From: Candidatus Poseidoniaceae archaeon
Lineage (GTDB): Archaea; Thermoplasmatota; Poseidoniia; Poseidoniales; Poseidoniaceae
Reading direction: 5' to 3'
Assembly (NCBI GenBank): GCA_028356125.1
Contig: JAOMTZ010000015.1
Coordinates: 1-44,184, forward strand
DNA length: 44,184 bases
The position numbers were made by a program, and so were the translations under genes. Below, one piece after another: positions 35,269 through 44,184 of this stretch; the stretch's first letter is position 1; each line of letters begins with the position of its first letter. The notes below the pieces were generated by a model that searched no databases, was not told where the DNA came from, and was given only the letters and a program-made list of their open reading frames with translations.

Positions 35269-37320
35269 TCAGGATAGTTGACTATTGGGTGATACTTCAG
35301 GTGTCAAACGGTCTATGACTGCAGATAGGCGTTCAACTAGGCTAGTCTTCTTATCACCCTTGAGCAATGCGTGTTCCATTACTTCGTCAAGTGTATCAAC
35401 TGCGATTACTTCGATGTGTTCGTATTGTTGATCTAGCAATACGTCCTGTGCATTAGCACGTGGTATTATGACGGTCTTAATTCCAGATTTAGCAGCAGAT
35501 TCAATCTTGGCAGTTACGCCTCCGATTGGCAGAACTTCTCCGCGCACAGAAAGGCTTCCTGTCATTGCCAGGTCTTGTCGAATTGGTATGTTTTCTAGCG
35601 CCGATATAATTGCAGTAGCGATTGTAATGGATGCAGAATCTCCGTCTACACCATGGGTATCGACAAATTGAATGTGTATATCATAATCTGAAACATCTTT
35701 TCCAGTTAATTTCTTGATGACAGCACTTACATTGGTTACACTTTCTTTAGCGAGGTCAGAAAGACCACCTGTGGCGTATACATGTCCTCCGCTAGATAGT
35801 GATGGTGTTACTAGGGCTTCTACTGGTAACATAATTCCACTGAAGTCGGAAAGTCCAGAGTCGGCGCCTAGAACTGCCAGGCCATTGACTCTACCAATTC
35901 TGTTTCCTGAGTTAACGACCAATGAATATTCTTGACGTCGCTCAATCATTCTGTCTGCAACTTGCTGTTCAAGAGGTTTAGCGATGTTGCGCGCTGCTAG
36001 TACATGTCTAGATGTGGTGAGTTCAGCACCTTCTTCACAGGCTAAGTCGCCAGCGATTCTTACTAAACCACCAAGTTCACGTAGGCGTAGAGATAACTTT
36101 CCTCTTCTTCCTGCGCGTCTTTGAGCCTCTCTTAGAACTACTGAAACACCGGATCTATCGAAGTGAGGTATTTCTCTTGAAGTTCCTAAATCTCTGCGAA
36201 CTTCCTGAGCGATGAATCGTATCAAACGTCTTCGGTTAGCGGTGGTATCTGGCATGTGGGAGTTGACGTAAACTTCGTATCCATAGCCTCGGATACGACT
36301 TCTCAAAGCAGGATGCATTCCTTGAATTGCATCTAGGTTTCCGGCTGCGATTAATATGAAGTCGCAAGGTACTGCTTCTGTCTTGGTAAGTGCTCCACTG
36401 GATCGTTCAGATCTTCCAGAAATAGGGAATGCTCTTTCTTGCATTGCAGTCAGCAATGCTTGTTGTTCTTCTAATCTAAGGAGGTTGATTTCATCGATGT
36501 AAAGTACTCCACCGTGTGCTCTGTGTATTGCTCCAGGCTCTACTCTTTCGTGAGCAGGTGTTTCCATTCCACCGCTCTGGAATGGGTCGTGCCTAACATC
36601 TCCTAGTAAACTACCGGATAGCGTGGCAGTAGCATCTACGAAAGGAGGTGCATCTTGCCCTTGGTGCTTGACTAGTACCTTAGGGATACGGCCCTCATCA
36701 GCCCCGCCCATGCGTGAACGAAGGAACATGTAACCGAACATTAGCAATAGCATTCCGAATAGTAGTGTTAGAATATCTCCGCTTTGAATTGCCACTACTG
36801 CTAGTAAGAATGCAATTGCAACAAATCCAATCATCAACATTTTCTGACTCTTTTCTCTTTGAATCCTAATTACTTCTTTTTGACTCTTAACAATACGGTC
36901 ACCCCTGCCAGCAGGTACTGTTCGGACGCGTGGTTCATTCTCATCATCATCATTAGGATAGCAAAGTATGTCTTCCAACTTATCTTGTGGAAGAAGTTCA
37001 GTCATAGAGCGTGCTAGCATAGATTTTCCAGTTCCAGGGTCACCAATCATCATCATGTGGCGCCTCTGTTCAGCAGCTTTGCGGATTACAATAGATCCAG
37101 CATCTTGACCGATTACTTGGTCTACTAGTCTTTCTGGAATTGGTACTTGATCGGTTGAGGTGAAATCCATTCCACGTACCCATTCGTCAATTGGTGTAGA
37201 ATTAATCTCTATGTTGTCTGCAGCCTCAGGGCTCCAAACTGTGACCATTTCTTCCTCCTTTTCAGTAGGTGAATCGTCCTCTTCTGAGGTCGGATTTTCA
37301 TTAACTTCCTCTTCGGTCAC
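35269..37320 (-). CDS. lonB: Membrane-bound archaeal Lon protease (LonB)
   Basis: An ATP-dependent quality-control protease. After an acidic N-terminus the AAA+ domain has Walker [11 protein letters not shown] (about residues 92-101) and, after an insertion with two membrane spans (about 157-200) typical of LonB, the Walker B region YIDEINLL. The C-terminal protease domain carries the dyad Ser562 in GDSASIT and Lys605 in GGVTAK. There is no intein. The start is GTG 37320, supported by GGAGGG six bases upstream; the next ATG is 24 codons in. The 75-base gap before it holds a strong hairpin. Confidence 0.95.
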   Translation of the reverse strand: MTEEEVNENPTSEEDDSPTEKEEEMVTVWSPEAADNIEINSTPIDEWVRGMDFTSTDQVPIPERLVDQVIGQDAGSIVIRKAAEQRRHMMMIGDPGTGKSMLARSMTELLPQDKLEDILCYPNDDDENEPRVRTVPAGRGDRIVKSQKEVIRIQREKSQKMLMIGFVAIAFLLAVVAIQSGDILTLLFGMLLLMFGYMFLRSRMGGADEGRIPKVLVKHQGQDAPPFVDATATLSGSLLGDVRHDPFQSGGMETPAHERVEPGAIHRAHGGVLYIDEINLLRLEEQQALLTAMQERAFPISGRSERSSGALTKTEAVPCDFILIAAGNLDAIQGMHPALRSRIRGYGYEVYVNSHMPDTTANRRRLIRFIAQEVRRDLGTSREIPHFDRSGVSVVLREAQRRAGRRGKLSLRLRELGGLVRIAGDLACEEGAELTTSRHVLAARNIAKPLEQQVADRMIERRQEYSLVVNSGNRIGRVNGLAVLGADSGLSDFSGIMLPVEALVTPSLSSGGHVYATGGLSDLAKESVTNVSAVIKKLTGKDVSDYDIHIQFVDTHGVDGDSASITIATAIISALENIPIRQDLAMTGSLSVRGEVLPIGGVTAKIESAAKSGIKTVIIPRANAQDVLLDQQYEHIEVIAVDTLDEVMEHALLKGDKKTSLVERLSAVIDRLTPEVSPNSQLS

Positions 37321-37349
37321 AAATTACCCTCCACACGGTCCGTTTTAGC

Positions 37350-37380
37350 CGTTTGGCAAGCACCATAGGTGTGCCAAGCG
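37350..37380 (-). terminator. Strong hairpin between the thioredoxin surface gene and lonB
   Basis: A 13-bp stem with a two-base bulge: CGTTTGGCA pairs with TGCCAAGCG (one T-G), and CACC pairs with GGTG around an ATA loop. It lies 16 bases beyond the stop of the surface gene and 30 bases before the lonB GTG. No T-run follows on the minus strand, so RNA processing, attenuation or stabilisation is as likely as simple termination. Confidence 0.5.
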
Positions 37381-37395
37381 ATAAATCCCCAGTAA

Positions 37396-40300
37396 TCACT
37401 GCTGGTATTGGTGGCCGTAATACGCCCACTGCTCCATGGTCCATCCTGCAGGGAGTCCTCCAGGTGGTAGTGGAAGTGCACCTGCTGGCACTTGAGTGAC
37501 GGCAGGGGCAGGCGTTGCAACAGGTTGCTGGAATATTTCTTGTGCTCCGCCATACATCGAGTTGGCAATTGCATCGTTAGCAGGAAGTTCGTTGGCCCAA
37601 TTTACAGTTACTTTTTCAACTTCTCCATTTCCTCCACGCATGAACATTAATCCTGCGAGTAATCCCGCTATCACAACTCCAACGACAATTAGGATGACTG
37701 TGAGATCAAGTCCAGAGGAAGATGGTTCGCTGCTACCTGAATTCTGTTCGATACATGTTGTGTATTCACATGCATTCTCAAGTTCAGTTTCTAGAGCCTC
37801 CAGTTCAAGAGTAGTTTCTTCAAATTCTGAAGTTCCCTTTTCCATACCTTCTAAGTCAGATTTCTTCTCAGAAATCATGTCTTCGATTTCGGAAACCAGT
37901 ACGTTGACTTCCTCTTCTGTCATCGACTCTGGTCCAGGTGCAGTTTCTTCTGCAGTCCACTTTAGGTCTGAGTCCTTGAATTCAAACTTATCACCGTTAG
38001 CTGCAATTGCAACAACTTTCGCTAATGCAACGTAGTCTTTCTTTTGCATACCAGTTTGATCAATCTGTCCATTCAATGGATCGAATGTCCAACCTGTGTT
38101 CTTTGCAGTTATGTCATGTTCTAGTATGACGTTTAGTGAACAAATGCCAGTTAGGGAATTACATTGCTGCCATGTAGTGGTAAGCGACGTGATAGTCACG
38201 TCATTTTTGTTTAGGAACATGGTCACTTCTGGAACTTCATCAATGTAGACATTAGATACACTAACTCTTAGATCGGAATCAGCATTTTCTCCTACTGTCA
38301 TTGGCATACTGTCGTACACATCAACAACTAGAACATATGATTCAGAGTCATATCTGTCTTCGACCTTGATAGTCACAGTCTGCAGTCCTTCGTCTTCCCA
38401 AAGGAGTGTAAGTGTGTTGTCTAGGAAGTTTACTCTAGCAGCACCAGGTGCTGGATTGGTAGCAGTAACTGCAACTTCAGCAACATCTCCATCTACATCA
38501 GTAAGAATTTCATTTAGGTAGATTACCTTCTGTTCTCCTACTTTCAATCTAAGTCCTTCAAGTTCTGATAGGTCAAGTCTAGGAGCGTCGTTAACCGGAT
38601 TGACTGCAATAGTAATCATTTGGTCAGCAACTTGCTCACCATCGCTAGCACGGATTGTGATGGTAGTTTCACCATTGATGTCCGGATTACTTGTTTCATA
38701 ATTCAGTGCGAAACCATTCAAATCAACATTCAAAAGACCAGGGTTAGTATTATCGATAATTGCCAATACCAAATCTTCGGATGAAGCTATGCCTCCATCC
38801 GCATTAGTGTCGGATAGGTAAGGTAGCAAGAATAACGAAGATGATGCATCTTCGTTTACATATTGCTTCTCTACACCAGCCCACCGAGGCTGTCCGTTTT
38901 CAATAACATTGAACAGAAGAGTTCCGAATCCAGTATCTACTCCGTCGTTAACTGAGATTTCTATGCCAGATGCTGTTGCTTGTCCATTGACAAACCTGAT
39001 GTTTTCGAAGTAGACTTCGATTTCTTCTGTAGCGGGGTGCCATGCAACAAAGTTAGGGCTGGAACTTGTTATTATCAATTGATTTAGATCAGTTTCAGCG
39101 TCATTTATGTTGTTGATAATTGAGACCTTGGTAGACGTCTGTACCTTCACTGTAGGCACAGGTTCAGATGTGATTACAGGAAGTGCATTCTTTAATTCAA
39201 ACCCGTTATCGGTAACTAGCCAATCACTTGTTTGCATTCTTGAGTCAATGGATCGGACGCGGATGTCGTAGTATCCTGCTCCCATGTCCATTCCCGGCTT
39301 GACCAGATACTCTCGATGTTCGTTAGATGTTCCCTCTTGAGATACTTCTTCTCCACCTGTTATCAGGTTTCCATTGATCCACTGCTCCATTCCAGCAGGC
39401 GAAACTTCTAGGTCGAACGTGAAGAATGAAGTGTTGGTATCAACAGCATCGTTGAAAGTAGTCTTAGCTTCTATTAGGAAATTATCTCCTCTCTCGATTT
39501 CATTGTTTCCAATGACTTGTGCCTTACGTGCAACAGGAACTAGGTCATGCGGCACAATTTCTGTCCCTTGGTTGTTCGTACCAGACTTGTCTGCAACTAG
39601 GTTTGAAAGTTCTACTCCAAATGTAGTTTGATATGCACTTGCAGGAATACTTGTTGTGTCAATCTGGCCATAGAATGTTTGGGTGGCGCCATTGCTTGCG
39701 AAGTTAGAGAGGCTTTGAGTCGAGCCGACGTAGTTCTTGTTTATTCCAGACTTGTAGAAGAAACGTACGTCTCCTCCGTCAACATATGCATCTACTCCGT
39801 TGTTAACAACTGATGCTTGTAAATTCAGTACATCGCCATTGATGTATCCGCCGTTTGGGGCACTCGGATTACTGAGAGTGAATGTTTTGACTCCAATGTC
39901 GATAGTTGGAGCCATGTTTGAATCTGCTGCTGATATTACATTGCGATGAGAAGTGTGATCTCCATCCAATAGTGCTGCTACCGTGAGGAAGTTGTCAGCT
40001 GAACTTATTCCACTAACTGCTCTTGCGGTTGAAACAGGTACTGTCCAAGTTTTGGTCACTGGCGTACCTGATGTTAATGTTAATGTCTCGAATCCGCTGT
40101 TTCCGTTGTTGAGTAGCCACTTTTTCCACAAATGTGGTGGGTGGTCGGAGCCACCGCCTGCTGTGTAAGGTTCGTATCCTTTTTCTTCAGTTACTGCAGC
40201 GTAAAGGTATACGTTCTTTGTGCCTGTTCCACTGTAAACAGCGGAGATTTCAATGTCCATGTTATTGCCGTTTTCAGATTGAGTAACCGATAATGCGTAA

Positions 40301-40782
40301 TCGTTTGCGTTCTGCATGTTTCCACCATTTTGGTAGTAACTGTCGTACGACTGCCCGCCTACAGTGTAGTATGTGCCGGATGCCGCATCGCCAAAGACCG
40401 TAACTGGGATTCCACCAGTGTATCCCGGAGCGTTTTGGATGTGGCTTCTGCGATTGATTGGGGAATCAGCTGGCCATCCTGATGTTTGAGATTCCCAAAA
40501 TGATACGAAAGTAAAATCGGCGGATTGGCTTCCGCCTCCTCCATTAGTGTTGTACAAACTTTTCAAATTATTTGTAGCCGAAATGCAGGGTCCACACCAA
40601 TGGGCACCCATGTATTCAGCAAATACTGGGTGGCCTGGGCTTGTAGCCTCCATTTCAACAGGCGCATCCGATAACTCTGGGGCCACATTTTCTTCTTTTG
40701 CAATCATTCCTCCGAATGAAGCCAGAACACTCAGGAGCATCAAGGCAACGATGGAGAAAGCAGTTGTACGTATAGTCTTCAT
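37396..40782 (-). CDS. Membrane-anchored surface protein: thioredoxin-like domain plus cadherin-like repeats
   Basis: The signal peptide (residues 1-28 from ATG 40782) is followed by a thioredoxin-like fold with HWCGPC (Cys63, Cys66) and the cis-Pro region GGIPVTVFG, then several Ig/CARDB- and cadherin-like modules with VNPVNDAP. A predicted coiled coil of about 60 residues (SEIEDMISEKKSDLEG onward) and a CEYTTC pair come before a membrane span (VILIVVGVVIAGLLAGL). The cytoplasmic tail is Pro/Ala-rich and ends with PAGWTMEQWAYYGHQYQQ. Start choice: the frame continues 38 codons upstream, but a TATA box 26 bases before 40782 supports a leaderless start there. It is probably a disulfide reductase or isomerase tethered to the surface. 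Confidence 0.88.
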   Translation of the reverse strand: MKTIRTTAFSIVALMLLSVLASFGGMIAKEENVAPELSDAPVEMEATSPGHPVFAEYMGAHWCGPCISATNNLKSLYNTNGGGGSQSADFTFVSFWESQTSGWPADSPINRRSHIQNAPGYTGGIPVTVFGDAASGTYYTVGGQSYDSYYQNGGNMQNANDYALSVTQSENGNNMDIEISAVYSGTGTKNVYLYAAVTEEKGYEPYTAGGGSDHPPHLWKKWLLNNGNSGFETLTLTSGTPVTKTWTVPVSTARAVSGISSADNFLTVAALLDGDHTSHRNVISAADSNMAPTIDIGVKTFTLSNPSAPNGGYINGDVLNLQASVVNNGVDAYVDGGDVRFFYKSGINKNYVGSTQSLSNFASNGATQTFYGQIDTTSIPASAYQTTFGVELSNLVADKSGTNNQGTEIVPHDLVPVARKAQVIGNNEIERGDNFLIEAKTTFNDAVDTNTSFFTFDLEVSPAGMEQWINGNLITGGEEVSQEGTSNEHREYLVKPGMDMGAGYYDIRVRSIDSRMQTSDWLVTDNGFELKNALPVITSEPVPTVKVQTSTKVSIINNINDAETDLNQLIITSSSPNFVAWHPATEEIEVYFENIRFVNGQATASGIEISVNDGVDTGFGTLLFNVIENGQPRWAGVEKQYVNEDASSSLFLLPYLSDTNADGGIASSEDLVLAIIDNTNPGLLNVDLNGFALNYETSNPDINGETTITIRASDGEQVADQMITIAVNPVNDAPRLDLSELEGLRLKVGEQKVIYLNEILTDVDGDVAEVAVTATNPAPGAARVNFLDNTLTLLWEDEGLQTVTIKVEDRYDSESYVLVVDVYDSMPMTVGENADSDLRVSVSNVYIDEVPEVTMFLNKNDVTITSLTTTWQQCNSLTGICSLNVILEHDITAKNTGWTFDPLNGQIDQTGMQKKDYVALAKVVAIAANGDKFEFKDSDLKWTAEETAPGPESMTEEEVNVLVSEIEDMISEKKSDLEGMEKGTSEFEETTLELEALETELENACEYTTCIEQNSGSSEPSSSGLDLTVILIVVGVVIAGLLAGLMFMRGGNGEVEKVTVNWANELPANDAIANSMYGGAQEIFQQPVATPAPAVTQVPAGALPLPPGGLPAGWTMEQWAYYGHQYQQ

Positions 40783-40803
40783 GCCACTTCGTCTACATGC
40801 ATG

Positions 40804-40811
40804 GTATTTAG
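40804..40811 (-). promoter_or_regulatory. TATA box of the thioredoxin surface gene
   Basis: On the minus strand this reads TAAATACC, centred about 26 bases before ATG 40782, the spacing expected for a leaderless archaeal transcript. A short GC hairpin (CCCCC/GGGGG around 40834-40846) lies further upstream, between this gene and trmI. Confidence 0.55.
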
Positions 40812-40898
40812 TCATACTCTGCTCAAGTCTCTTCCCCCTACGGGGGATTTTACAGATTTGAAGCGAATCGTTCTTGGTCCATTCCTCCTCGGACATAC

Positions 40899-41663
40899 AT
40901 GGCAGAGTATGCTGTGTTGATGGAAAAAGAAGGCCGGGTACACGTTTTGGAAATCATTGATGAAATGGCTAAGTACAAGGGTTTAGGAGTTCTCAATACT
41001 GCTACTCTGCTCTCTGATGTGACTGTGGGAGAGGAAGTTCTTGTTGGACAGAAATACCTCACCCGGATGCCCCCTAGATTACCTGAATTAATTTCCGGTA
41101 TGGCAAGAAGAGCCCAAACCATTTCATCCAAGGACGCAGGTGTTTTCATCAGCAGATTAGGAATCGGTTCTGGCGATACAGTCCTAGAAGCCGGGTTAGG
41201 GTCAGGGGGGCTTTCTTTACACCTTGCTAAGGTGTTGGGTAACTCCGGTCATCTTGTTACGGCTGAACCAAGGTCTGAACATGCAGATGTAGGATTGTTA
41301 AATCTAACCCGGGCTCGAGAATGTTTTGCAGAATTCCCGCAACATACTCATATTGAGGGGATGCTGGAAGATGTAGTTCCGGATATGAGTTTTGACGCTA
41401 TCATCTTGGATATGCCTGTGCATTCTCCTGCTATTTTGGCTAGTGCTCCTAAACTAGTTTTTGGTGGACGTATTGCTTGCTATGCTCCAACGACTTCACA
41501 ATTAGAAAAGTGTTGGAGATCATGCGAAGAAGCCGGTCTAGAAGTTGAATGGGCTGGAGAATTAATGGAACGTCAATGGGGTATTACCTCTAAGGGTGGA
41601 ATGAGACCTGTAAATGGCCCATTTGGCCATACGGCATTCCTTCTTTTTGCTCGAAAGAAGTGA
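40899..41663 (+). CDS. trmI: tRNA (adenine-N1)-methyltransferase TrmI (positions 57/58)
   Basis: An N-terminal small beta domain precedes a class I SAM methyltransferase. The SAM loop is EAGLGSGGLSLHLA near residue 95, the acidic ribose-binding region is TAEPRSEHA, and the catalytic-site stretch is IILDMPVHSP. The C-terminal RPVNGPFGHTAFL resembles the RP...HTGFL signature of TrmI. Archaeal TrmI methylates A57 and A58 of tRNA as a tetramer. The gene is divergent from the thioredoxin surface gene, and its TGA directly abuts the stop of the next gene. Confidence 0.92.
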   Translation: MAEYAVLMEKEGRVHVLEIIDEMAKYKGLGVLNTATLLSDVTVGEEVLVGQKYLTRMPPRLPELISGMARRAQTISSKDAGVFISRLGIGSGDTVLEAGLGSGGLSLHLAKVLGNSGHLVTAEPRSEHADVGLLNLTRARECFAEFPQHTHIEGMLEDVVPDMSFDAIILDMPVHSPAILASAPKLVFGGRIACYAPTTSQLEKCWRSCEEAGLEVEWAGELMERQWGITSKGGMRPVNGPFGHTAFLLFARKK

Positions 41664-44183
41664 TTACTCTACAACTCTAATTCTTGTATCACACTTAGGA
41701 CAAGTGAATCTAAATGGTGGCTCACTGCCTTCTGGTACACCTAAGCGCGCTTCACAAGAGCAGCAGGTCACCTTATTGTATTCATCAACCCTTACTTCGT
41801 TTGGACCTAATGGCACTTCTTCTTCTACTTCATCTTCCTCTTCTATTTGTGCCGGCTTTCTGAAGTATCGAATATATGTTACCAGGAGTAACGCAATAGC
41901 CCACCCAGAAGCCAGTAGTATCAGAGAATTCTTGTTGTCCAACTCTAATATTCCTAAGTTCAACCCATCTGGGGCAAGGTGTGGTCCAGCTACATTTGCA
42001 GTAATTTCCTGAGACTCATCTCTAACCGTCTGGCCTTCTACTTGGCTTACTGAACTGATTACCAATACAGCATCGAACCCATCTAGGTTCAGAGGTGTTA
42101 GCATCAGTCTGAAATCTTGACATCCATTGCTTGCCAAACTGTATGTCGAATTGATGCCAGTTTCTCCTGCACGGTAGAATACTCCGTCCATTTGGGGTTC
42201 GTTTTTACCTAGGAGTTCCAAAGTTCCTTCAACAAATGTATTTGCCTGGTTACAGATAGTTAGGGAGATAGTTTGCTGTTCAACACTCTCGTCAAATGTG
42301 AGTGTGTTGCTATCAAGGGTGAATGCAATCACATCATTATTCCATGTGGACTCTACCTGATAAGACTCATACGAAGTTACCATCATTTCAGACCGGGCAG
42401 CCGAGGTTAGTCTGAATGTTAATGCATAAGGTCCGGCATTGGCGTTGTCTTCAATGGTACACGACCACGGAATTGGTGTAGATGACATGCTAGGGGCTAA
42501 TTCGACAACTACATTGTCTAAGTTACAATCTAATTCTAAGGTATTAATTTGCATAGAATCACTCGCAGTCCCCATGTTTGTAATGATCACATTCCCGTAG
42601 ATTGTCTCACCTGGAGCTGCTTTATCATCATCGCTCATAATCGTAATCATGCCATCTGCTACTTGCGGAATGACATCAATAGATAGTGTGTCATAAACCA
42701 TTGAATCTGCGGTGCTTGTTACGGTAATGAGTAATTCGTTTCCATCAACTGGTGCTCCAGAAGCAATTTCTCTAGCAGATATGGTGATAGTGCCAGACTG
42801 TCCTGCATCCAAGGTTAGAGAAAGGACATCAACGCTTATTGTGAACCAGTCACTAACTTGTGAGTTGTTGATATTAGCGACAAAGGTTTCTGTAGATGTT
42901 CCAAGGTTTGTAACCTGCAATGTGAGGTTTGAATTTCCTAACGGGGATGCAATGATTCGGTCTTCACTTGAATCAACCAACACCTCTTGCCTGTCTGTGA
43001 TTTGAAGTTCGAGAGTCAAATCTGCCGAAATCCACCCTCCGTCAAATGTTATTGTGAATGAGTAACTATTCGGCTGGAGTCCAGATGTGGATAACAATTC
43101 GAGTTCTAGATTAACAGATTCATTGTTTGCCAAACTTATTGTCTCAAGTCCTTTAACTACAGATATTCCATTAGGTAATCCAACTATGGATGCTGTTAGT
43201 TCGAGGTCTCTTGTTCCGTCATTGGATAATCCAAATTGAATCGAAGAGTTTTGTCCGGGGATGATGACAATTCGATTGTCAGCAGGTCCACTTATCTCCA
43301 TTTCAGCATACTCCTTGACTTCGAAAATACCACTAGAGTTAACGCTTCCAGCGCCACTATTTGTCGATGATATCGTGAAGTCAAGAGAAATATTACCTAC
43401 AATTGATGAATCGATCATCACTTCCATTACAACGTACTGTGAAGCACCTCTCGCAAGAGTAACCGGTTCAGGGTTTGTGAAAGTAACACCTTCTGCATCA
43501 ATTCCAATTAGAGAGATTGTATCTTCTTCTGTACCAAGGTTGGTAATGGCAACATTAAATGTTTCAGACTCATCAACATCTAACTTAATCGAGGTGGGTA
43601 GAACCATAGATAATCCCCAAATTTGCCCCACATAAACGTCGAAATCGTAATGTTCAGTAATTGTATTATCTGTATCTAATGTAGCATCAATCTTAATTGT
43701 GCAAACATCGTTTACATGTGAGTTTATTCCTGCAGTTATCACCATTTCTAAGTTGTAAACCGAGTCTTTGATAATGTTAGATTGGTATTCGGATAATTCA
43801 ACAGTACAATCTCCACTGTCAACCATTGCTTGCCATGTCCAATCGCCGTCAGCTGATGAGAGACTTGTAATCTCTACAGTAGATGTTGTGTTATTACCTG
43901 GGAGAAGAGTCTGTCCAGAGGTGTGTGAGAAAGATAAGTCATGGGTTGCAGTAACATTCACTACCAAAGTAGTGCTTACAGAATAATTGCCAAATACACT
44001 CGCTGCGAATAAATCGAATCCAATGTATCCTGGTTCTTGATTAGATGGAATAATTACTTGGAGTGTAGCGTATCTTACTTCAGCAGGATTCATCGTATCC
44101 ATCGAGTCATCGACGAACCTGACTAGCCAACCTTGTGGTATCGTGCCTGAACGTGCAGACCTACTATCGGATCCTTCTCCGCT
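41664..44183 (-). CDS. Surface protein with repeated Ig-like domains, one span and a cytoplasmic zinc ribbon (5' partial)
   Basis: The frame is open to the right edge, so the N-terminus is outside the window; the ATG at 44102 is internal to a longer reading frame. Extracellular Ig/CARDB- or NEW3-like modules repeat through most of the length, each with a strand pair of the type VxITNLGTxxDT. A C-terminal span (SLILLASGWAIALLLVTY) is followed by an acidic linker EEEDEVEEEVPLG and then a zinc ribbon with CCSC (near 41756) and FTCPKC (near 41694). The combination of extracellular modules and an intracellular zinc ribbon suggests an adhesin or sensor that contacts a cytoplasmic partner, which is inference. 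Confidence 0.87.
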   Translation of the reverse strand, partial: SGEGSDSRSARSGTIPQGWLVRFVDDSMDTMNPAEVRYATLQVIIPSNQEPGYIGFDLFAASVFGNYSVSTTLVVNVTATHDLSFSHTSGQTLLPGNNTTSTVEITSLSSADGDWTWQAMVDSGDCTVELSEYQSNIIKDSVYNLEMVITAGINSHVNDVCTIKIDATLDTDNTITEHYDFDVYVGQIWGLSMVLPTSIKLDVDESETFNVAITNLGTEEDTISLIGIDAEGVTFTNPEPVTLARGASQYVVMEVMIDSSIVGNISLDFTISSTNSGAGSVNSSGIFEVKEYAEMEISGPADNRIVIIPGQNSSIQFGLSNDGTRDLELTASIVGLPNGISVVKGLETISLANNESVNLELELLSTSGLQPNSYSFTITFDGGWISADLTLELQITDRQEVLVDSSEDRIIASPLGNSNLTLQVTNLGTSTETFVANINNSQVSDWFTISVDVLSLTLDAGQSGTITISAREIASGAPVDGNELLITVTSTADSMVYDTLSIDVIPQVADGMITIMSDDDKAAPGETIYGNVIITNMGTASDSMQINTLELDCNLDNVVVELAPSMSSTPIPWSCTIEDNANAGPYALTFRLTSAARSEMMVTSYESYQVESTWNNDVIAFTLDSNTLTFDESVEQQTISLTICNQANTFVEGTLELLGKNEPQMDGVFYRAGETGINSTYSLASNGCQDFRLMLTPLNLDGFDAVLVISSVSQVEGQTVRDESQEITANVAGPHLAPDGLNLGILELDNKNSLILLASGWAIALLLVTYIRYFRKPAQIEEEDEVEEEVPLGPNEVRVDEYNKVTCCSCEARLGVPEGSEPPFRFTCPKCDTRIRVVE

Positions 44184-44184
44184 A

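Noticed and set aside
35269-37320. Intein in lonB
   Set aside because: Some archaeal lonB genes carry inteins, but the AAA+ and protease regions here are continuous and the total length is normal.
37496-38035. 179-codon open frame on the plus strand
   Set aside because: It is antisense to the coiled-coil and tail region of the thioredoxin surface gene; the Ser/Thr-rich translation mirrors the Glu-rich codons opposite.
1-44184. CRISPR array, insertion sequence, prophage or integrated element
   Set aside because: No spaced direct repeats, transposase or integrase genes, or terminal repeats were seen. The two tRNA genes show no duplicated 3' end that would mark an attachment site.

Overview
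The window looks like a piece of a streamlined archaeal chromosome, most probably a planktonic Marine Group II euryarchaeon (Ca. Poseidoniales). The archaeal markers are the PolD small subunit (DP1), Pelota, TFB, GatD, ribosomal L40e, membrane LonB, archaeal TrmI, a UPF0147 protein, an A24 prepilin peptidase and a type IV pilin signature. The lineage assignment rests on gene content: many giant secreted adhesion-type proteins, a secreted subtilase, flotillin and formate-THF ligase. It has not been tested by a tree. Genes are tightly packed and no gene-free stretch exceeds about 280 bases.

Layout. 1-7727: the 3' part of a giant surface protein (beta-helix, blue-copper, CBM9/DOMON-like and cadherin-like segments) that runs in frame into a complete type IV pilin module, followed by three UUCG-loop hairpins. 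7944-11075: HAD phosphatase, tRNA-Val (minus), PncC/CinA and DP1. 11076-16797 (minus): two small membrane proteins, NfeD-like protein, flotillin, formate-THF ligase, Pelota and an unknown 93-aa protein. 16884-20254: AroE coupled to a surface protein with an alpha/beta-hydrolase domain lacking its serine. 20255-23798 (minus): acyl-CoA carboxyltransferase, GatD and beta-carbonic anhydrase. 23931-26441: secreted subtilase. 26573-27970 (minus): tRNA-Ala and PurA. 28249-31164: TFB, a small Cys-rich basic protein, a short repeat protein, an MBL-fold protein without metal ligands (minus) and L40e. 31165-37320: prepilin peptidase, UPF0147 (plus), AI-2E-family permease, MFS transporter and LonB. 37396-44183: a thioredoxin/cadherin surface protein (minus), TrmI (plus) and a surface protein with a cytoplasmic zinc-ribbon tail (minus, truncated by the window end).

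Themes. Much of the coding capacity goes to cell-surface machinery: four large membrane-anchored extracellular proteins plus a subtilase, and a prepilin peptidase that could act on the pilin signature in the first gene. In that gene the pilin cleavage signature lies just after a first membrane span and a cytoplasmic acidic linker, the side on which A24 peptidases cut. This raises the possibility of a surface-protein/pilin polyprotein. Flotillin/NfeD suggest membrane-domain organisation, and LonB and Pelota represent quality control.

A separate, purely structural signal is that five of the six convergent protein-gene pairs have stop codons that abut with exactly zero bases between them; the sixth overlaps by 18. 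Several genes have a TATA-like box about 25 bases before the start codon, as expected for leaderless transcripts.
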